A DNA stretch of 49,437 bases. Origin: Saprospiraceae bacterium. GTDB lineage: Bacteria > Bacteroidota > Bacteroidia > Chitinophagales > Saprospiraceae. Both the position numbers and the translations under genes were made by a program. Location: positions 1 through 49,437 of the forward strand of contig JADLBE010000111.1 in NCBI GenBank assembly GCA_020847915.1, written 5' to 3'. Under the pieces are notes generated by a model. The model was not told where the DNA came from, did no database searches, and worked only from the letters and a program-made list of their open reading frames with translations. This document shows, one piece after another, positions 10,090 through 19,402 of this stretch. Position 1 is the first letter of the stretch; each line of letters starts with the position of its first letter.

Positions 10090-10347
10090 ATGGAAAATTT
10101 CAGCCCCGACCAATCGCCCTACGTCCCTGACGAGCAGTCGCAACAACTTGTGGAAAAAAACCGTCGCCTCGCACAACGCGGTCGATGGTGGCTTTGTGCC
10201 GGTGTTGGTTTGATGGGAGCAAGTTTCGGGGTAAATTTTCTGCTGTTCGACTCGGCGGATCATACCTTTTCCATGAGCATGTACATCCTCACTTCTTTGG
10301 GTACGTTGTGCATCGTTAAAAGCCTGGCGGATTTGCTGGGGTTTTAG
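10090..10347 (+). CDS. small two-TM membrane protein of unknown function
   Basis: MENFSPDQSPYVPDEQSQQLVEKNRRLAQRGRWWLCAGVGLMGASFGVNFLLF...; stop TAG overlaps first AGCAGGC unit. Confidence 0.6.
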   Translation: MENFSPDQSPYVPDEQSQQLVEKNRRLAQRGRWWLCAGVGLMGASFGVNFLLFDSADHTFSMSMYILTSLGTLCIVKSLADLLGF

Positions 10348-10477
10348 CAGGCAGCAGGCAGCAGGCAGCAGGCAGCAGGCAGCAGGCAGCAGGCAGCAAA
10401 AAAACACCCAAGCATTTGTTTTTCAAGTGATTGGGTGTTTTTTTTGCTACCTGCTGCCTGCTGCCTGCTGCCTGCTA
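10346..10477. repeat. Palindrome with heptamer arms (AGCAGGC)x7 / hairpin / (GCCTGCT)x3-4
   Basis: Left units 10346-10394; hairpin AAAAAAACACCCAA...TTGGGTGTTTTTTT (10398-10444); right units 10446-10477. Confidence 0.95.
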
Positions 10478-10481
10478 AAAA

Positions 10482-11315
10482 CTACTGCAGCTTGAACCGT
10501 ACCGGAAGCCTGTAGCGCACTTTTACCGGATGCCCGTTGGCTTCGCCGGGGCTCCATTTGGGCATGTTGCTCACCACGCGTACCGCCTCTTTACCACATC
10601 CGCCGCCGATGTCGCGTACGATGGTCACGTCGCTGACTGTGCCGTCCTTGTTGACTACAAACGACAGGTGTACAGCACCCTGAATCCTGTTTTCGTTTGC
10701 CAGGGCTGGATATTTGATGTTTTTGGCCAGGTAAAGCATCAGCTCGTTTTCACCTCCGGGGAAGCTTGGCGGTTTTTGTACGGTAAATATTTCGAACGTT
10801 TCTTCCTCTGCGGGCTTTTTGGGTTCCTCGATGATGCGCAGTTCCGTCGGGTTCTCGATGATGGCCGGAGGCGCTTCGTCCGTCCCTGTCTGGGTGGTGG
10901 CGCCGATATCGGCGGTGGATTGCACGAGTTCATCGACGGCCGTTTGTGGCGCTTCGTTTACGAGTTCGTCGGGGCGCACCACAGGCGGTACAAATTCGAT
11001 GGTGGAACGTGTTGGCGGCGGCGGCGTTTCAACCACCGGTGGCGGCGGCACTTTCTCAAGCTCTATAGGTGGTGCCTCCAAAATGGGTTTGTATTCCGTA
11101 TACGGATCAAGTGGCATTAAAGTTTTGGCAGCGCGAAGCAACAGGGGCGCCCCCAACCCGATGCCCACCAAAATTAAGGCAAAGATCAGGGCGTTGCGCA
11201 AACGGTTTGGGTATTCGCGGCGAAGCAGGTAAGCGCCGTAAGCGCGGTTGCGGTTGGAAAAGACGATGTCGAGCATGTCCCGGTAGGCGGGACCGCTATG
11301 CATTTCAGCAGCCAT
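10482..11315 (-). CDS. TonB family protein (energy transducer), copy 2
   Basis: YRDMLDIVFSNRNRAYGAYLLRREYPNRLRNALIF; Pro-rich linker; C-term KYPALANENRIQGAVHLSFVVNKDGTVSDVTIVRDIGGGCGKEAVRVVSNMPKWSPGEANGHPVKVRYRLPVRF. Confidence 0.92.
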   Translation of the reverse strand: MAAEMHSGPAYRDMLDIVFSNRNRAYGAYLLRREYPNRLRNALIFALILVGIGLGAPLLLRAAKTLMPLDPYTEYKPILEAPPIELEKVPPPPVVETPPPPTRSTIEFVPPVVRPDELVNEAPQTAVDELVQSTADIGATTQTGTDEAPPAIIENPTELRIIEEPKKPAEEETFEIFTVQKPPSFPGGENELMLYLAKNIKYPALANENRIQGAVHLSFVVNKDGTVSDVTIVRDIGGGCGKEAVRVVSNMPKWSPGEANGHPVKVRYRLPVRFKLQ

Positions 11316-11477
11316 GACGGAGGTGTTTACAGAATGATCGGAATGGCTCCAGGAATGTTGCAACATCCTGTACGTGAGCCGGTTAGTTAGTTGATCGATC
11401 TATAAAGTAAGATGCAGACTGCTTGATTTTTGGTGGGCGGGGGAAGGAAAAAAGTTTGGGGTTATGAGTTTGAAAAA

Positions 11478-11563
11478 TAACCACATTAGGCACATAAGTT
11501 TACCAAGGCACATTAGAGCTTTTTCTAATGTGCCTAAGTAATCTTATGTGCCTAATGTGGTTA
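11478..11563. repeat. Palindrome: AACCACATTAGGCACATAAG ... CTTATGTGCCTAATGTGGTT with nested GGCACATTAGA/TCTAATGTGCC
   Basis: direct reading of inverted arms. Confidence 0.9.
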
Positions 11564-11564
11564 C

Positions 11565-11601
11565 AAAAAAGCCCTGCAACGACGAACGTTGCAAGGCTTT
11601 T
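11565..11601 (-). terminator. intrinsic-terminator-like hairpin downstream of tonB copy 1
   Basis: aaaaagccctgcaacg-acgaa-cgttgcaaggctttt; T-run on minus strand. Confidence 0.7.
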
Positions 11602-11604
11602 ATT

Positions 11605-11658
11605 TGTCATCCCGTCAGGGATTGTCATCCCATCAGGGATTGTCATCCTGTAAGGAAT
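11605..11658. repeat. 3 x 18-nt tandem repeat TGTCATCCCGTCAGGGAT ending at the tonB stop codon
   Basis: units 11605-11622, 11623-11640, 11641-11658; tonB stop TAA (minus) at 11658-11660. Confidence 0.9.
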
Positions 11659-12497
11659 TACTCGAGTCGGAAACGAACTGGAAGCGTGTAGCGCACCTTT
11701 ACGGGGTGGCCGTTGGCTTCACCGGGGCTCCATTTGGGCATGGTACCTACCACGCGCATGGCTTCTTTGCCACAGCCGCCGCCGATGTCTTTTACGATGG
11801 CCACATCGCTTACCGAACCGTTTTTGTTCACCACGAAGGTGAGTGCAACCACGCCCTGGATGTTGTTTTCGCGGGCGAGCGGTGGGTATTTGATGTTTTC
11901 CGCGAGGTACTTGAGCAGTTCGCCTTCACCACCGGGGAAACTTGGTGGTTTCTGGATGTCGAACATCTCGTAGGTTTTTTCCTCTACGGGCGCTTTGGGT
12001 TCTTCAACAATTTTCAACTCGGAAGGGTTGTCGAGCAGGGCCGGGGGCGCGTCGTCGTTGCCTTCTTTGTTTTCTTTGCCGATGTCATCGTCGATCAACT
12101 TAAGATCTTCGGTGGCGATTTGTTTTTCTTCCACCACTTCCTCGTCTTTTTTCACCACAGGCGGCACGAATCTAACCGTGGTACGTGTAGGCGGCGGCGG
12201 GGTTTCCACCGGCGGAGGCGGGGGCGGGGGTGGCGTATTCGGATCGATATCCGGAGGCGGACCGAGTTCGGCCACCACATCTACGGGTTTTTCCTGGGGT
12301 ACCAGCGACTTCACGGCGCTCATTACAAACGGCACGATGACGAAGGAGGCAACGAGGAGCAACGCATAAAGCAGGGCGCGACGCAGGTGCTTAGGATATT
12401 CGCGACGGAGGAAGTAGGCTCCGTACGCTTTGTTTCGATCGGCGAAGACGATGTCGAGCATATCCCTGTAGATGGAGGTGCTTCTTTCTTCTGCCAT
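11658..12497 (-). CDS. TonB family protein (energy transducer), copy 1
   Basis: YRDMLDIVFADRNKAYGAYFLRREYPKHLRRALLYALLLV; C-term closely parallels copy 2 (GTMPKWSPGEANGHPVKVRYTLPVRFRLE). Confidence 0.92.
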   Translation of the reverse strand: MAEERSTSIYRDMLDIVFADRNKAYGAYFLRREYPKHLRRALLYALLLVASFVIVPFVMSAVKSLVPQEKPVDVVAELGPPPDIDPNTPPPPPPPPVETPPPPTRTTVRFVPPVVKKDEEVVEEKQIATEDLKLIDDDIGKENKEGNDDAPPALLDNPSELKIVEEPKAPVEEKTYEMFDIQKPPSFPGGEGELLKYLAENIKYPPLARENNIQGVVALTFVVNKNGSVSDVAIVKDIGGGCGKEAMRVVGTMPKWSPGEANGHPVKVRYTLPVRFRLE

Positions 12498-12539
12498 GAT
12501 TTCGTTAGTTTTTAAAGATAAACGGTTGTGGCGTTTGTG

Positions 12540-13157
12540 TTACTGCGCAGGTTCGGATTGCACCGTAGGATTGAAATTCATGCCTTTGGCAGGATCCTTG
12601 ATGAAATCTTCCTCCAGTTTGGAAACGTCGAGGATAACGTAGTAACGCACCTTGGTAATGGACATCTCGTCAAGTACGTCGACAAGGTTTTTATACTTGG
12701 CGTCTTTGGTAGGTTTGATCAGAACGTTCAGGAATGATCCTTTGCGTTGTTCTTTGGTTTTGAAGTCTTCGAACTCTTCTTCACCAAACATCTCTTTTAC
12801 CTTGACTTGTTTGTCGAGGATCACCCTGCGAACGCCTTCGGCGGAAAAATCCGTCGAATCAAGCTTGGGTTCGGTGATGCCTTCGTAGTAGTATACCTTG
12901 TCGTCTTTGCCGAGGATAAGGGTCAAAACTTTCGATTCCTTTACAGGTTCTTGTTCGTCTTTTTTGACATCTTTCTCGGGCATGACCAGTGCCATAATCT
13001 GCGGTTTGGCCAGCGTTGTGGTAAGCATAAAAAATGTGATGAGCAGGAACCCAAGGTCCACCATCGGCGTAAAGTCGATGCGGGTGGACATTTTTTTGGA
13101 TCTTACCTTACCACCTTTTTTATGACCGCCTCCACTGTCTTGTGATAATTCAGCCAT
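12540..13157 (-). CDS. ExbD/TolR biopolymer transport protein
   Basis: STRIDFTPMVDLGFLLITFFMLTTTLAKPQIMALVMP. Confidence 0.92.
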   Translation of the reverse strand: MAELSQDSGGGHKKGGKVRSKKMSTRIDFTPMVDLGFLLITFFMLTTTLAKPQIMALVMPEKDVKKDEQEPVKESKVLTLILGKDDKVYYYEGITEPKLDSTDFSAEGVRRVILDKQVKVKEMFGEEEFEDFKTKEQRKGSFLNVLIKPTKDAKYKNLVDVLDEMSITKVRYYVILDVSKLEEDFIKDPAKGMNFNPTVQSEPAQ

Positions 13158-13219
13158 TGCGCTGTTGCTTTTTAAAGGATGAAGTGTAAGTGGATTTTAC
13201 ACAAAGGATCGAACAAAAT

Positions 13220-13867
13220 TTATTTGCCTCCCGGCTTTTTGTTCGGATCGGCCTCTGAGTTGGTGATCAGGTTGAACTTGTTCACGTTGATATCTGTCAG
13301 GGTATTGATGACATTTTGGACGGCCGGATAAGGCGTGTCTTTGTCAGCTTTTACCACAATAACATAATCATCATTCACTTTACCTTCCTGTTTCATCTTA
13401 AACTGTGCAAGGCGTGCGTTGTGCACCCACGGACCGAGTTCGTTGTTGGAAGTATCCGACGGAATGCCGTCTACCTTCAATTGCGAACGTTCGGAGGGCG
13501 GCAAATTGAGCCAACCTTTCAGTTTGGTACGCTCCACGCCGAATCCGCCTGCGATGCTGAACTTCAGTTTCTCTTCCTCGTTAAGGCCGAGTTGGTACTG
13601 CGAGTTCATGTCATCGATCAGCGCTTTGCGGGTGTGCTGGCCGGCCATATCGAGGAAAACCTGCCCTTCTTTCGACACCAGGATGGTCAGGGTGCCTGCA
13701 TCGGGGAGTTTGGTTTCCGAAATGGACGACGGTGTATCCACCACCACCGATTCCTGCGGTTTCGCCTTGGCTGTGAGCATGAAAAACGTAAGCAAAAGAA
13801 ATGCTACGTCGGTCATGGCAGTCATATCAACGAGGGGTGAACCGCGTTTGGGCTTATGTTTTGGCAT
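13220..13867 (-). CDS. ExbD/TolR biopolymer transport protein, second copy
   Basis: GSPLVDMTAMTDVAFLLLTFFMLTAKAKPQESVVVDTPSSISE. Confidence 0.92.
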   Translation of the reverse strand: MPKHKPKRGSPLVDMTAMTDVAFLLLTFFMLTAKAKPQESVVVDTPSSISETKLPDAGTLTILVSKEGQVFLDMAGQHTRKALIDDMNSQYQLGLNEEEKLKFSIAGGFGVERTKLKGWLNLPPSERSQLKVDGIPSDTSNNELGPWVHNARLAQFKMKQEGKVNDDYVIVVKADKDTPYPAVQNVINTLTDINVNKFNLITNSEADPNKKPGGK

Positions 13868-13910
13868 ATGTCAGTTGCGCGTTGCGGGTTTTAAAAAAAC
13901 CCAGGGTGAT

Positions 13911-14735
13911 TTAGTGGTTGCGCGAAGCAAACGTTTGTGTCAGGCTGTAACCGGCTTCATCGATGCGGTAGGTCATGCTGTCGATACGGCTGGTAAAGAA
14001 GTTGTAAAAAATGATGGCAAGCGCCGAAGTACCGATACCGAGGGCGGTATTGATAAGGGCTTCGGAGATACCTGTAGCAAGCGCCGTGGAGTCAGGAGCA
14101 CCGGCAGTAGCAAGAGCCGCGAAGGCTTTGATCATACCAAGTACCGTACCGAACAGACCCAAAAGCGTGGCAACCGATGCGATCGTAGCCAGGATGTTGA
14201 GGTTCTTTTCAAGCATCGGAAGCTCAAGCGTTGTAGCTTCTTCCACTTCTTTCTGGATGGCCAGTACCTTCTGGTCCTTTTCCATACCCGAACCTACTTT
14301 TTCCATTTCAGCGTACTTTTCCAAACCTGCACGAACAACATTGGCGATCGAACCTTTTTGTTTGTCGCAAGCCGAGATGGCGCCGCTGATGTCGTTGCGG
14401 TCAAGCATGCCGCGGATACCTTTTACAAAATTGTCAACATTACCCGATCCACCGGCTTTACGCAGGGTGATGAAACGCTCAATAACAAAAACAATAACGA
14501 TCAGCAAAAGGCCCTGAAGTACAGGTACTACATAACCACCTTTGTAAATGGTGCCGATGTAATCGCCGGGCAGCGGATCTTTGGTGTTGTCGTTGTCTAC
14601 AAAGTGACTTGGATCACCGAAAATGAATTTAAAAAGCAGAAACGTTATAACAAAACAAACGGGGATCACGATGTAAGGAAAAAGCGCGCCCGAATTGTTC
14701 TGTTGGTTGGTCTGAGATGTTTTTGCTGCTGTCAT
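13911..14735 (-). CDS. MotA/TolQ/ExbB proton channel family protein
   Basis: LGLFGTVLGMIKAFAALATAGAPDSTALATGISEALINTALGIGTSALAIIFYNFFTSRID. Confidence 0.92.
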   Translation of the reverse strand: MTAAKTSQTNQQNNSGALFPYIVIPVCFVITFLLFKFIFGDPSHFVDNDNTKDPLPGDYIGTIYKGGYVVPVLQGLLLIVIVFVIERFITLRKAGGSGNVDNFVKGIRGMLDRNDISGAISACDKQKGSIANVVRAGLEKYAEMEKVGSGMEKDQKVLAIQKEVEEATTLELPMLEKNLNILATIASVATLLGLFGTVLGMIKAFAALATAGAPDSTALATGISEALINTALGIGTSALAIIFYNFFTSRIDSMTYRIDEAGYSLTQTFASRNH

Positions 14736-15066
14736 GCTGCGAGTTAGTTTTGAGTTAATGAATGTTACGCAAAGTTTTGTGGGCAGTACAACGCTTCATT
14801 TTTCCGAACAATGATTTTTTACATTCAAAAACCAACAACTTCATAGATGCATGTTGCCTGGTTTTTGGTGGGCGAAGGCCCAAAAAAAAATCACTCCGTC
14901 AAAAAAAGGCGTTTTTCTGCGCCGTCAAATGGTTTTTCGCGGGGGTAAAAATAGTGTAAGACGTACAATTTCCAACCAAGCCTTTTAAATATTCATTTTA
15001 ACTTAGTGTAGAACCGTACAATTTTATTTGTTAAACATTGTTAATCCAACGTTTTTGCATTGATAC

Positions 15067-15882
15067 TCACATGGTTACCGCCTGGCGCAAACGCACCAAA
15101 CGTTCAAGCAATGCCTCCAGCCTATCAAGCGGCAACATGTTTGCACCATCCGATTTGGCCTCAGATGGCCTCGGATGGGTCTCGATGAACAAGCCGTCGG
15201 CTCCAACAGCGATGCCTGCCTTCGCAATCGTTTCGATCAAAGCAGGCCTGCCACCCGTTACGCCCGAGCTCTGGTTGGGTTGTTGCAAAGAGTGCGTACA
15301 GTCGAGCACCACCGGCACCCCAAACGACCGCATCACCGGTATGCCACGAAAATCAACCACCAGATCCTGGTAACCGAAGGTGGTGCCACGCTCGGTTAAA
15401 ACCACTCTGGGGTTGCCTTCTTCCTGCACTTTTTCCACGGCGAACTTCATGGCTTCCGGACTCACAAACTGGCCTTTTTTGATGTTGACCACTTTGCCCG
15501 TCTGGGCTGCCGCCACCAGCAAACTGGTTTGCCTGCACAAAAAAGCGGGTATCTGAAGGATGTCCACATACTTCGCCGCAAGCGCCGCCTCAGGCTCGGT
15601 ATGGATGTCGGTGGTGGTCGGGATATCGTAATGCTCCCCTACCCTTTTCAGGATGTCGAGGGCTACTTCATCGCCGATGCCCGTAAACGAATCGCGCTTG
15701 CTGCGGTTGGCTTTTCGGTAGGAACCTTTAAAGATGTAGGGTATCTGCAAACGGTTGCACATCTCGTTCACCTGTCCCGCAATGTCAAAAGCCATTTGCT
15801 CACCTTCGATGGCGCATGGACCGGCAATTAGGAAAAAATTGCCCGAACCGGTGTGTTTCAGGCGTGGGATGTCAAAAGTCAT
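15067..15882 (-). CDS. kdsA: 3-deoxy-8-phosphooctulonate (KDO-8-P) synthase
   Basis: FFLIAGPCAIEGEQMAFDIAGQVNEMC, YIFKGSYRKANRSKRDSFTGIGDEVALDILKRVGEHYDIPTTTDIHTEPEA, DCTHSLQQPNQSSGVTGG. Confidence 0.96.
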   Translation of the reverse strand: MTFDIPRLKHTGSGNFFLIAGPCAIEGEQMAFDIAGQVNEMCNRLQIPYIFKGSYRKANRSKRDSFTGIGDEVALDILKRVGEHYDIPTTTDIHTEPEAALAAKYVDILQIPAFLCRQTSLLVAAAQTGKVVNIKKGQFVSPEAMKFAVEKVQEEGNPRVVLTERGTTFGYQDLVVDFRGIPVMRSFGVPVVLDCTHSLQQPNQSSGVTGGRPALIETIAKAGIAVGADGLFIETHPRPSEAKSDGANMLPLDRLEALLERLVRLRQAVTM

Positions 15883-15886
15883 TATT

Positions 15887-16191
15887 GTCTGTTGGTCTGT
15901 TAGTCTGTTGGTCGGTTGGTCTGTTGGTCGGAAAAATCAGGTGTTTCGCTGCGGTACTAATGTATTGGGCAAATGAGGTGTCTCGCTACCGCTCGACATG
16001 ACACTTTTCAGGAACTATTTGGGGAAGGTGCGCGCGGGCCTGCGGCCGCGTGCACCTTCCCTTCTCCAACAACCGTGTGTCATGTCGACTGAAGGGAGAC
16101 ACCTTTTCATCTCACCTTGTCATGTCGAGCACAGCGAGACACCTGATTTTTCCGACCAACCGACCAATAGACTGGCCGACCAACCGACTAG
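15887..16191. repeat. Nested palindrome: 8-nt tandem arms (GTCTGTTG-type) plus GTCGGAAAAATCAGGTGTTTCGCTG / CAGCGAGACACCTGATTTTTCCGAC
   Basis: five 8-nt units 15887-15926; 25-nt arms 15927-15951 / 16132-16156 with one mismatch; inner copies of AGGTGTCTCGCT and GGGAAGGTGC/GCACCTTCCC hairpin. Confidence 0.9.
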
Positions 16192-16285
16192 TTTTCGCAA
16201 AGATGACGAAATAAACGGCTTAATGGCTGCCTCTACAACCTGTAAAAGCCGGTGAGCCGTCGATTTTTGTCCTTCAGTGGCATTT

Positions 16286-19200
16286 TTACCTCAAATTGTT
16301 GTTTATGAGTGTCTGTGGATGCAAACCTTTGAGGTTTAAACTCCAGGATATCCAGTTGAAATAATTGCCGCCACCAAAAATTGCACCGTCGTCGGTGCCG
16401 CCACCGGCTTCAATGTAGCGGTCGCGCAATCCTTCCGAATTGACCAGCGGGAAATACACTTCCAAAACGCCGTCGAAAAACTCAAGCAGAAACCCGCCGC
16501 TCCACAAAAACTCTTGCGTATTTAACGCTCCGAGCGGCGTTGCATCGTTGTAATAACCCAGGTCGAAATAAGGTTTCAACGGCAATCCCAGGGGCAACCG
16601 GAATGGCAAATCGGATCGAAGGTTGAGCGACACTATGCCGCTGTTGGAGTTTCCGATCACGCCGGCAAACGGTGCACCAAACGCACCTTTGAAACCACCC
16701 TCGGTTTGGGCCACCTGCCTCGACAAAAAGCCTTCGTCCTCCGAACGGCCCAGATAATGTTCGTCGAAACGGTAATCGTTGAAACCCTGCGGATTGAGCG
16801 CAAAACTGGCCCGCGATTGGTCGTTCGATACATTTCCGGCGTCCCGTCGGGTGTTTTTTATAAAATAACCCGCAAAAAACCGCGCTGTGACTTTGCGTTT
16901 GGGCGAATAAAAAAACTTCTGACGCCATTCCAAACTGCTGCGCAGGTATTGCTCCGCCCTGCCTTCCGCATTGTCGTATTGCTGAAATTCCAGGGCTGCA
17001 GCAAACGTAAACGGATTGGTCAGCTTTTTTTGTTCACCGGCGTATTTAAGCTCGTGGATGGTACTTTTAAGGTAGGCCTTGTCCGTATAGGAGCCAAGCG
17101 TGTCGAAATTGGCGTTTTCTTTTCCTGTAAATAAGGTGCGCCATTGCACGCTGTGCAGGTAACTGTTCGATTTGCTGTTCAAATCGAGCTTTACCTGCGG
17201 CACCAAACGGTAAAATTTGCGGTAATACCCTTCCGTATCGTTGTGATCGAAATCGAAAGTTTTGCCCGTAACACCCACCGTAAGCCGTTCGGCAAATCCT
17301 CCCGTTGTTGTGCGGTAAAACACTTCGCCCAACCCGACAAACTGTTTTGAACCAAAGGCATAACCCGGCAGCAGGTTGTAACTCCAGCGTGGCGAGGGCG
17401 CCGGTGGACTGTACAAAACCACCCCAAGCATGGCTTTGTCGTAGTTGTTCCAGCCCACCCACGGAAGGATACCCACCGTGGTGCGGTTGTTGTTTTGAAA
17501 TGGCGCGATGGGTTGCACTTTTATGGGTTCAAACCCGGGAAACAAACCACTTGTCCTGCGGAAGTTGTTTTTTCGATTCAAATCAAGCGTCGTGTAACTG
17601 GCGTCAAGCACAAAGGCATCGGTGCCTTCATCCGCCTGCACAACGATGGTTGTATCGCCATAAAAGGCCGGTAGCCAAAGGGTATCCAAAGCCTGGCCAT
17701 CAATTATGGAGGACACACTGACCGGCGCATTAAGGGCGCCTTTGCTACTGATGGTCAGTTGGTATTCCGAGCCATCTGTTTGTTTAACTTTTTTCAGTTC
17801 AAACTCCGACTGTTTCCGCGTTTTCATACTTTCAAAAAACCACGGCGCCACCAACCCATGTTCAAGCCACGCCAGCTCCATGTCTTCCGGATACGGGTGT
17901 TTGAACTTCCATTTTTGGTAATAATACTGCATGGCCGCGTCAAACTTCTCCGTACCGACGGAGTTTTCCACCCACCGGGCGGCCATGGCGGGTTTCATGT
18001 ACACCAGCATTCCGTAACCAACGGAAGTAAACTTATCCGAACGCGAATCGGACGGCATGGCGCGGCCGTTGCGGGCCAGCAGTCGGTAGCCGATGTCGAG
18101 CAGCGGACCATTGGTTTTGGGGTCGTAAATAAATTTTGGCAAAGCCAGCAGCTCCCTCTCCTCGTAGTAGGTAGCCATGTACCGTTGTTCGTAGTAGGAA
18201 TTGATGCCTTCGTCCATCCACGGGTGGTCGCGTTCGTTGCTGGCCAGGATGCCGTAAAACCAGTTGTGGCCAACTTCATGGGTGATCACTTCGTCCAGAC
18301 TGCGGCCCGAACCCGAGTTGCCGATCACCGTAATCATGGGGTATTCCATGCCGCCGCCTGCACTCAGTGCGCTGTGCACCGCCGTTGCCTGTGGCCAGGG
18401 ATAAGCGCCCACGTTTTTGCTGTAAAACTCCACCGAGCGGCGCACGTAAAAGGCGCCTTTCGTCCACAGTTTGGCGTCGGAAGGCGTAAACATGGCCGTA
18501 CATTGCACTTTTTCGCCGTTTTCCAAAACAGCGGTGTCGCGCAGCACCATGAACCTTTTGTCGGCGAACCAGGCGAAATCGTGCACGTTTTCAGCCTTAA
18601 ATTTCAACGTTTTGTAGGTTGTGGAAGATGCCGGAAAATCGTCGTTGCCCGTTTCTTTTTTTTCCAGCCAAGCACGCGTTTCCTTTTCTTTTTTTTCCAA
18701 AAAAGTCAACTCGGAAGGTGTTTGCAAAACACCGGTAGCACCCACCACGTAGTTGTCGGGCAGCGTAATTTCCACATCAAAATTGCCAAATTCGCTGAAA
18801 AACTCACCCTGGTCGAGGTAGGGCATCTGGTGCCAGCCTTTGCGGTCGAACACCGCCGGTTTGGGAAACCACTGGGTGATTTGGTACGAAGTGCCCACGT
18901 GGCCAAGACGGGAAAACGACGCCGGCAGATCAACCACAAAAGGTGTGCTGATGCGCAATTGCCCACCCGGTTGCAGTGGTTCCGGCAAGGTGATGTACAG
19001 GATGTCCGGATTTTCGAAGGTTGGTTTGGAAGCAACGGTTACGCCGTTGATTTTGAATTCGAGGTTTTTGATGCGTCCAAGCGAACTGTCGGGGGCGAAG
19101 TAAAATTTAGCATCGCCCTGTTCGAGATGTTGTTTGCAAAACGCCGTGCGCCGATTTTTGAAGGCATTGGGCCAAAGGTGCAGGTACATTTCGTTCAGCG

Positions 19201-19378
19201 CGTTTGGCGCGTTGTTGAAGTACACCATATCGATGGTGCCTTCAAGCCGGTTTTGCTGGTCGTCGAGGCGTACACGAATGGTGTAATCGACGTGTTGTTG
19301 GAAATACGGCGATTGGGCCGAAAGGCTGCCGGTAAGGGCCAAAAGCAATAAGTTGGTTCCAAAAATAAAAAATTTCAT
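16286..19378 (-). CDS. M1-family (gluzincin) metallopeptidase, exported
   Basis: signal peptide; GGGMEYPMITVIG ... VITHEVGHNWFYGILASNERDHPWMDEGINSYYEQRY (GxMEN-like and HExxH-x18-E). Confidence 0.92.
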   Translation of the reverse strand: MKFFIFGTNLLLLALTGSLSAQSPYFQQHVDYTIRVRLDDQQNRLEGTIDMVYFNNAPNALNEMYLHLWPNAFKNRRTAFCKQHLEQGDAKFYFAPDSSLGRIKNLEFKINGVTVASKPTFENPDILYITLPEPLQPGGQLRISTPFVVDLPASFSRLGHVGTSYQITQWFPKPAVFDRKGWHQMPYLDQGEFFSEFGNFDVEITLPDNYVVGATGVLQTPSELTFLEKKEKETRAWLEKKETGNDDFPASSTTYKTLKFKAENVHDFAWFADKRFMVLRDTAVLENGEKVQCTAMFTPSDAKLWTKGAFYVRRSVEFYSKNVGAYPWPQATAVHSALSAGGGMEYPMITVIGNSGSGRSLDEVITHEVGHNWFYGILASNERDHPWMDEGINSYYEQRYMATYYEERELLALPKFIYDPKTNGPLLDIGYRLLARNGRAMPSDSRSDKFTSVGYGMLVYMKPAMAARWVENSVGTEKFDAAMQYYYQKWKFKHPYPEDMELAWLEHGLVAPWFFESMKTRKQSEFELKKVKQTDGSEYQLTISSKGALNAPVSVSSIIDGQALDTLWLPAFYGDTTIVVQADEGTDAFVLDASYTTLDLNRKNNFRRTSGLFPGFEPIKVQPIAPFQNNNRTTVGILPWVGWNNYDKAMLGVVLYSPPAPSPRWSYNLLPGYAFGSKQFVGLGEVFYRTTTGGFAERLTVGVTGKTFDFDHNDTEGYYRKFYRLVPQVKLDLNSKSNSYLHSVQWRTLFTGKENANFDTLGSYTDKAYLKSTIHELKYAGEQKKLTNPFTFAAALEFQQYDNAEGRAEQYLRSSLEWRQKFFYSPKRKVTARFFAGYFIKNTRRDAGNVSNDQSRASFALNPQGFNDYRFDEHYLGRSEDEGFLSRQVAQTEGGFKGAFGAPFAGVIGNSNSGIVSLNLRSDLPFRLPLGLPLKPYFDLGYYNDATPLGALNTQEFLWSGGFLLEFFDGVLEVYFPLVNSEGLRDRYIEAGGGTDDGAIFGGGNYFNWISWSLNLKGLHPQTLINNNLR

Positions 19379-19402
19379 GCTGGTATTTTGCCGCGTAAAA
19401 GA

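Noticed and set aside
10482-12497. Recent recombination between the two TonB genes
   Set aside because: C-terminal similarity is strong at protein level, but nucleotides and linkers differ throughout; ordinary paralogy is sufficient.
15887-16191. CRISPR array
   Set aside because: Units are 8 nt with no spacers and are arranged palindromically; no cas genes in the window.
17759-19351. 530-aa plus-strand ORF antisense to the M1 peptidase, plus many other long antisense ORFs (e.g. 4993-5769, 6337-7308, 20165-21391, 22120-23379, 26525-27802)
   Set aside because: Antisense to confidently identified genes, low-complexity His/Arg/Val-rich composition and no recognisable domain; expected shadow ORFs from codon bias.
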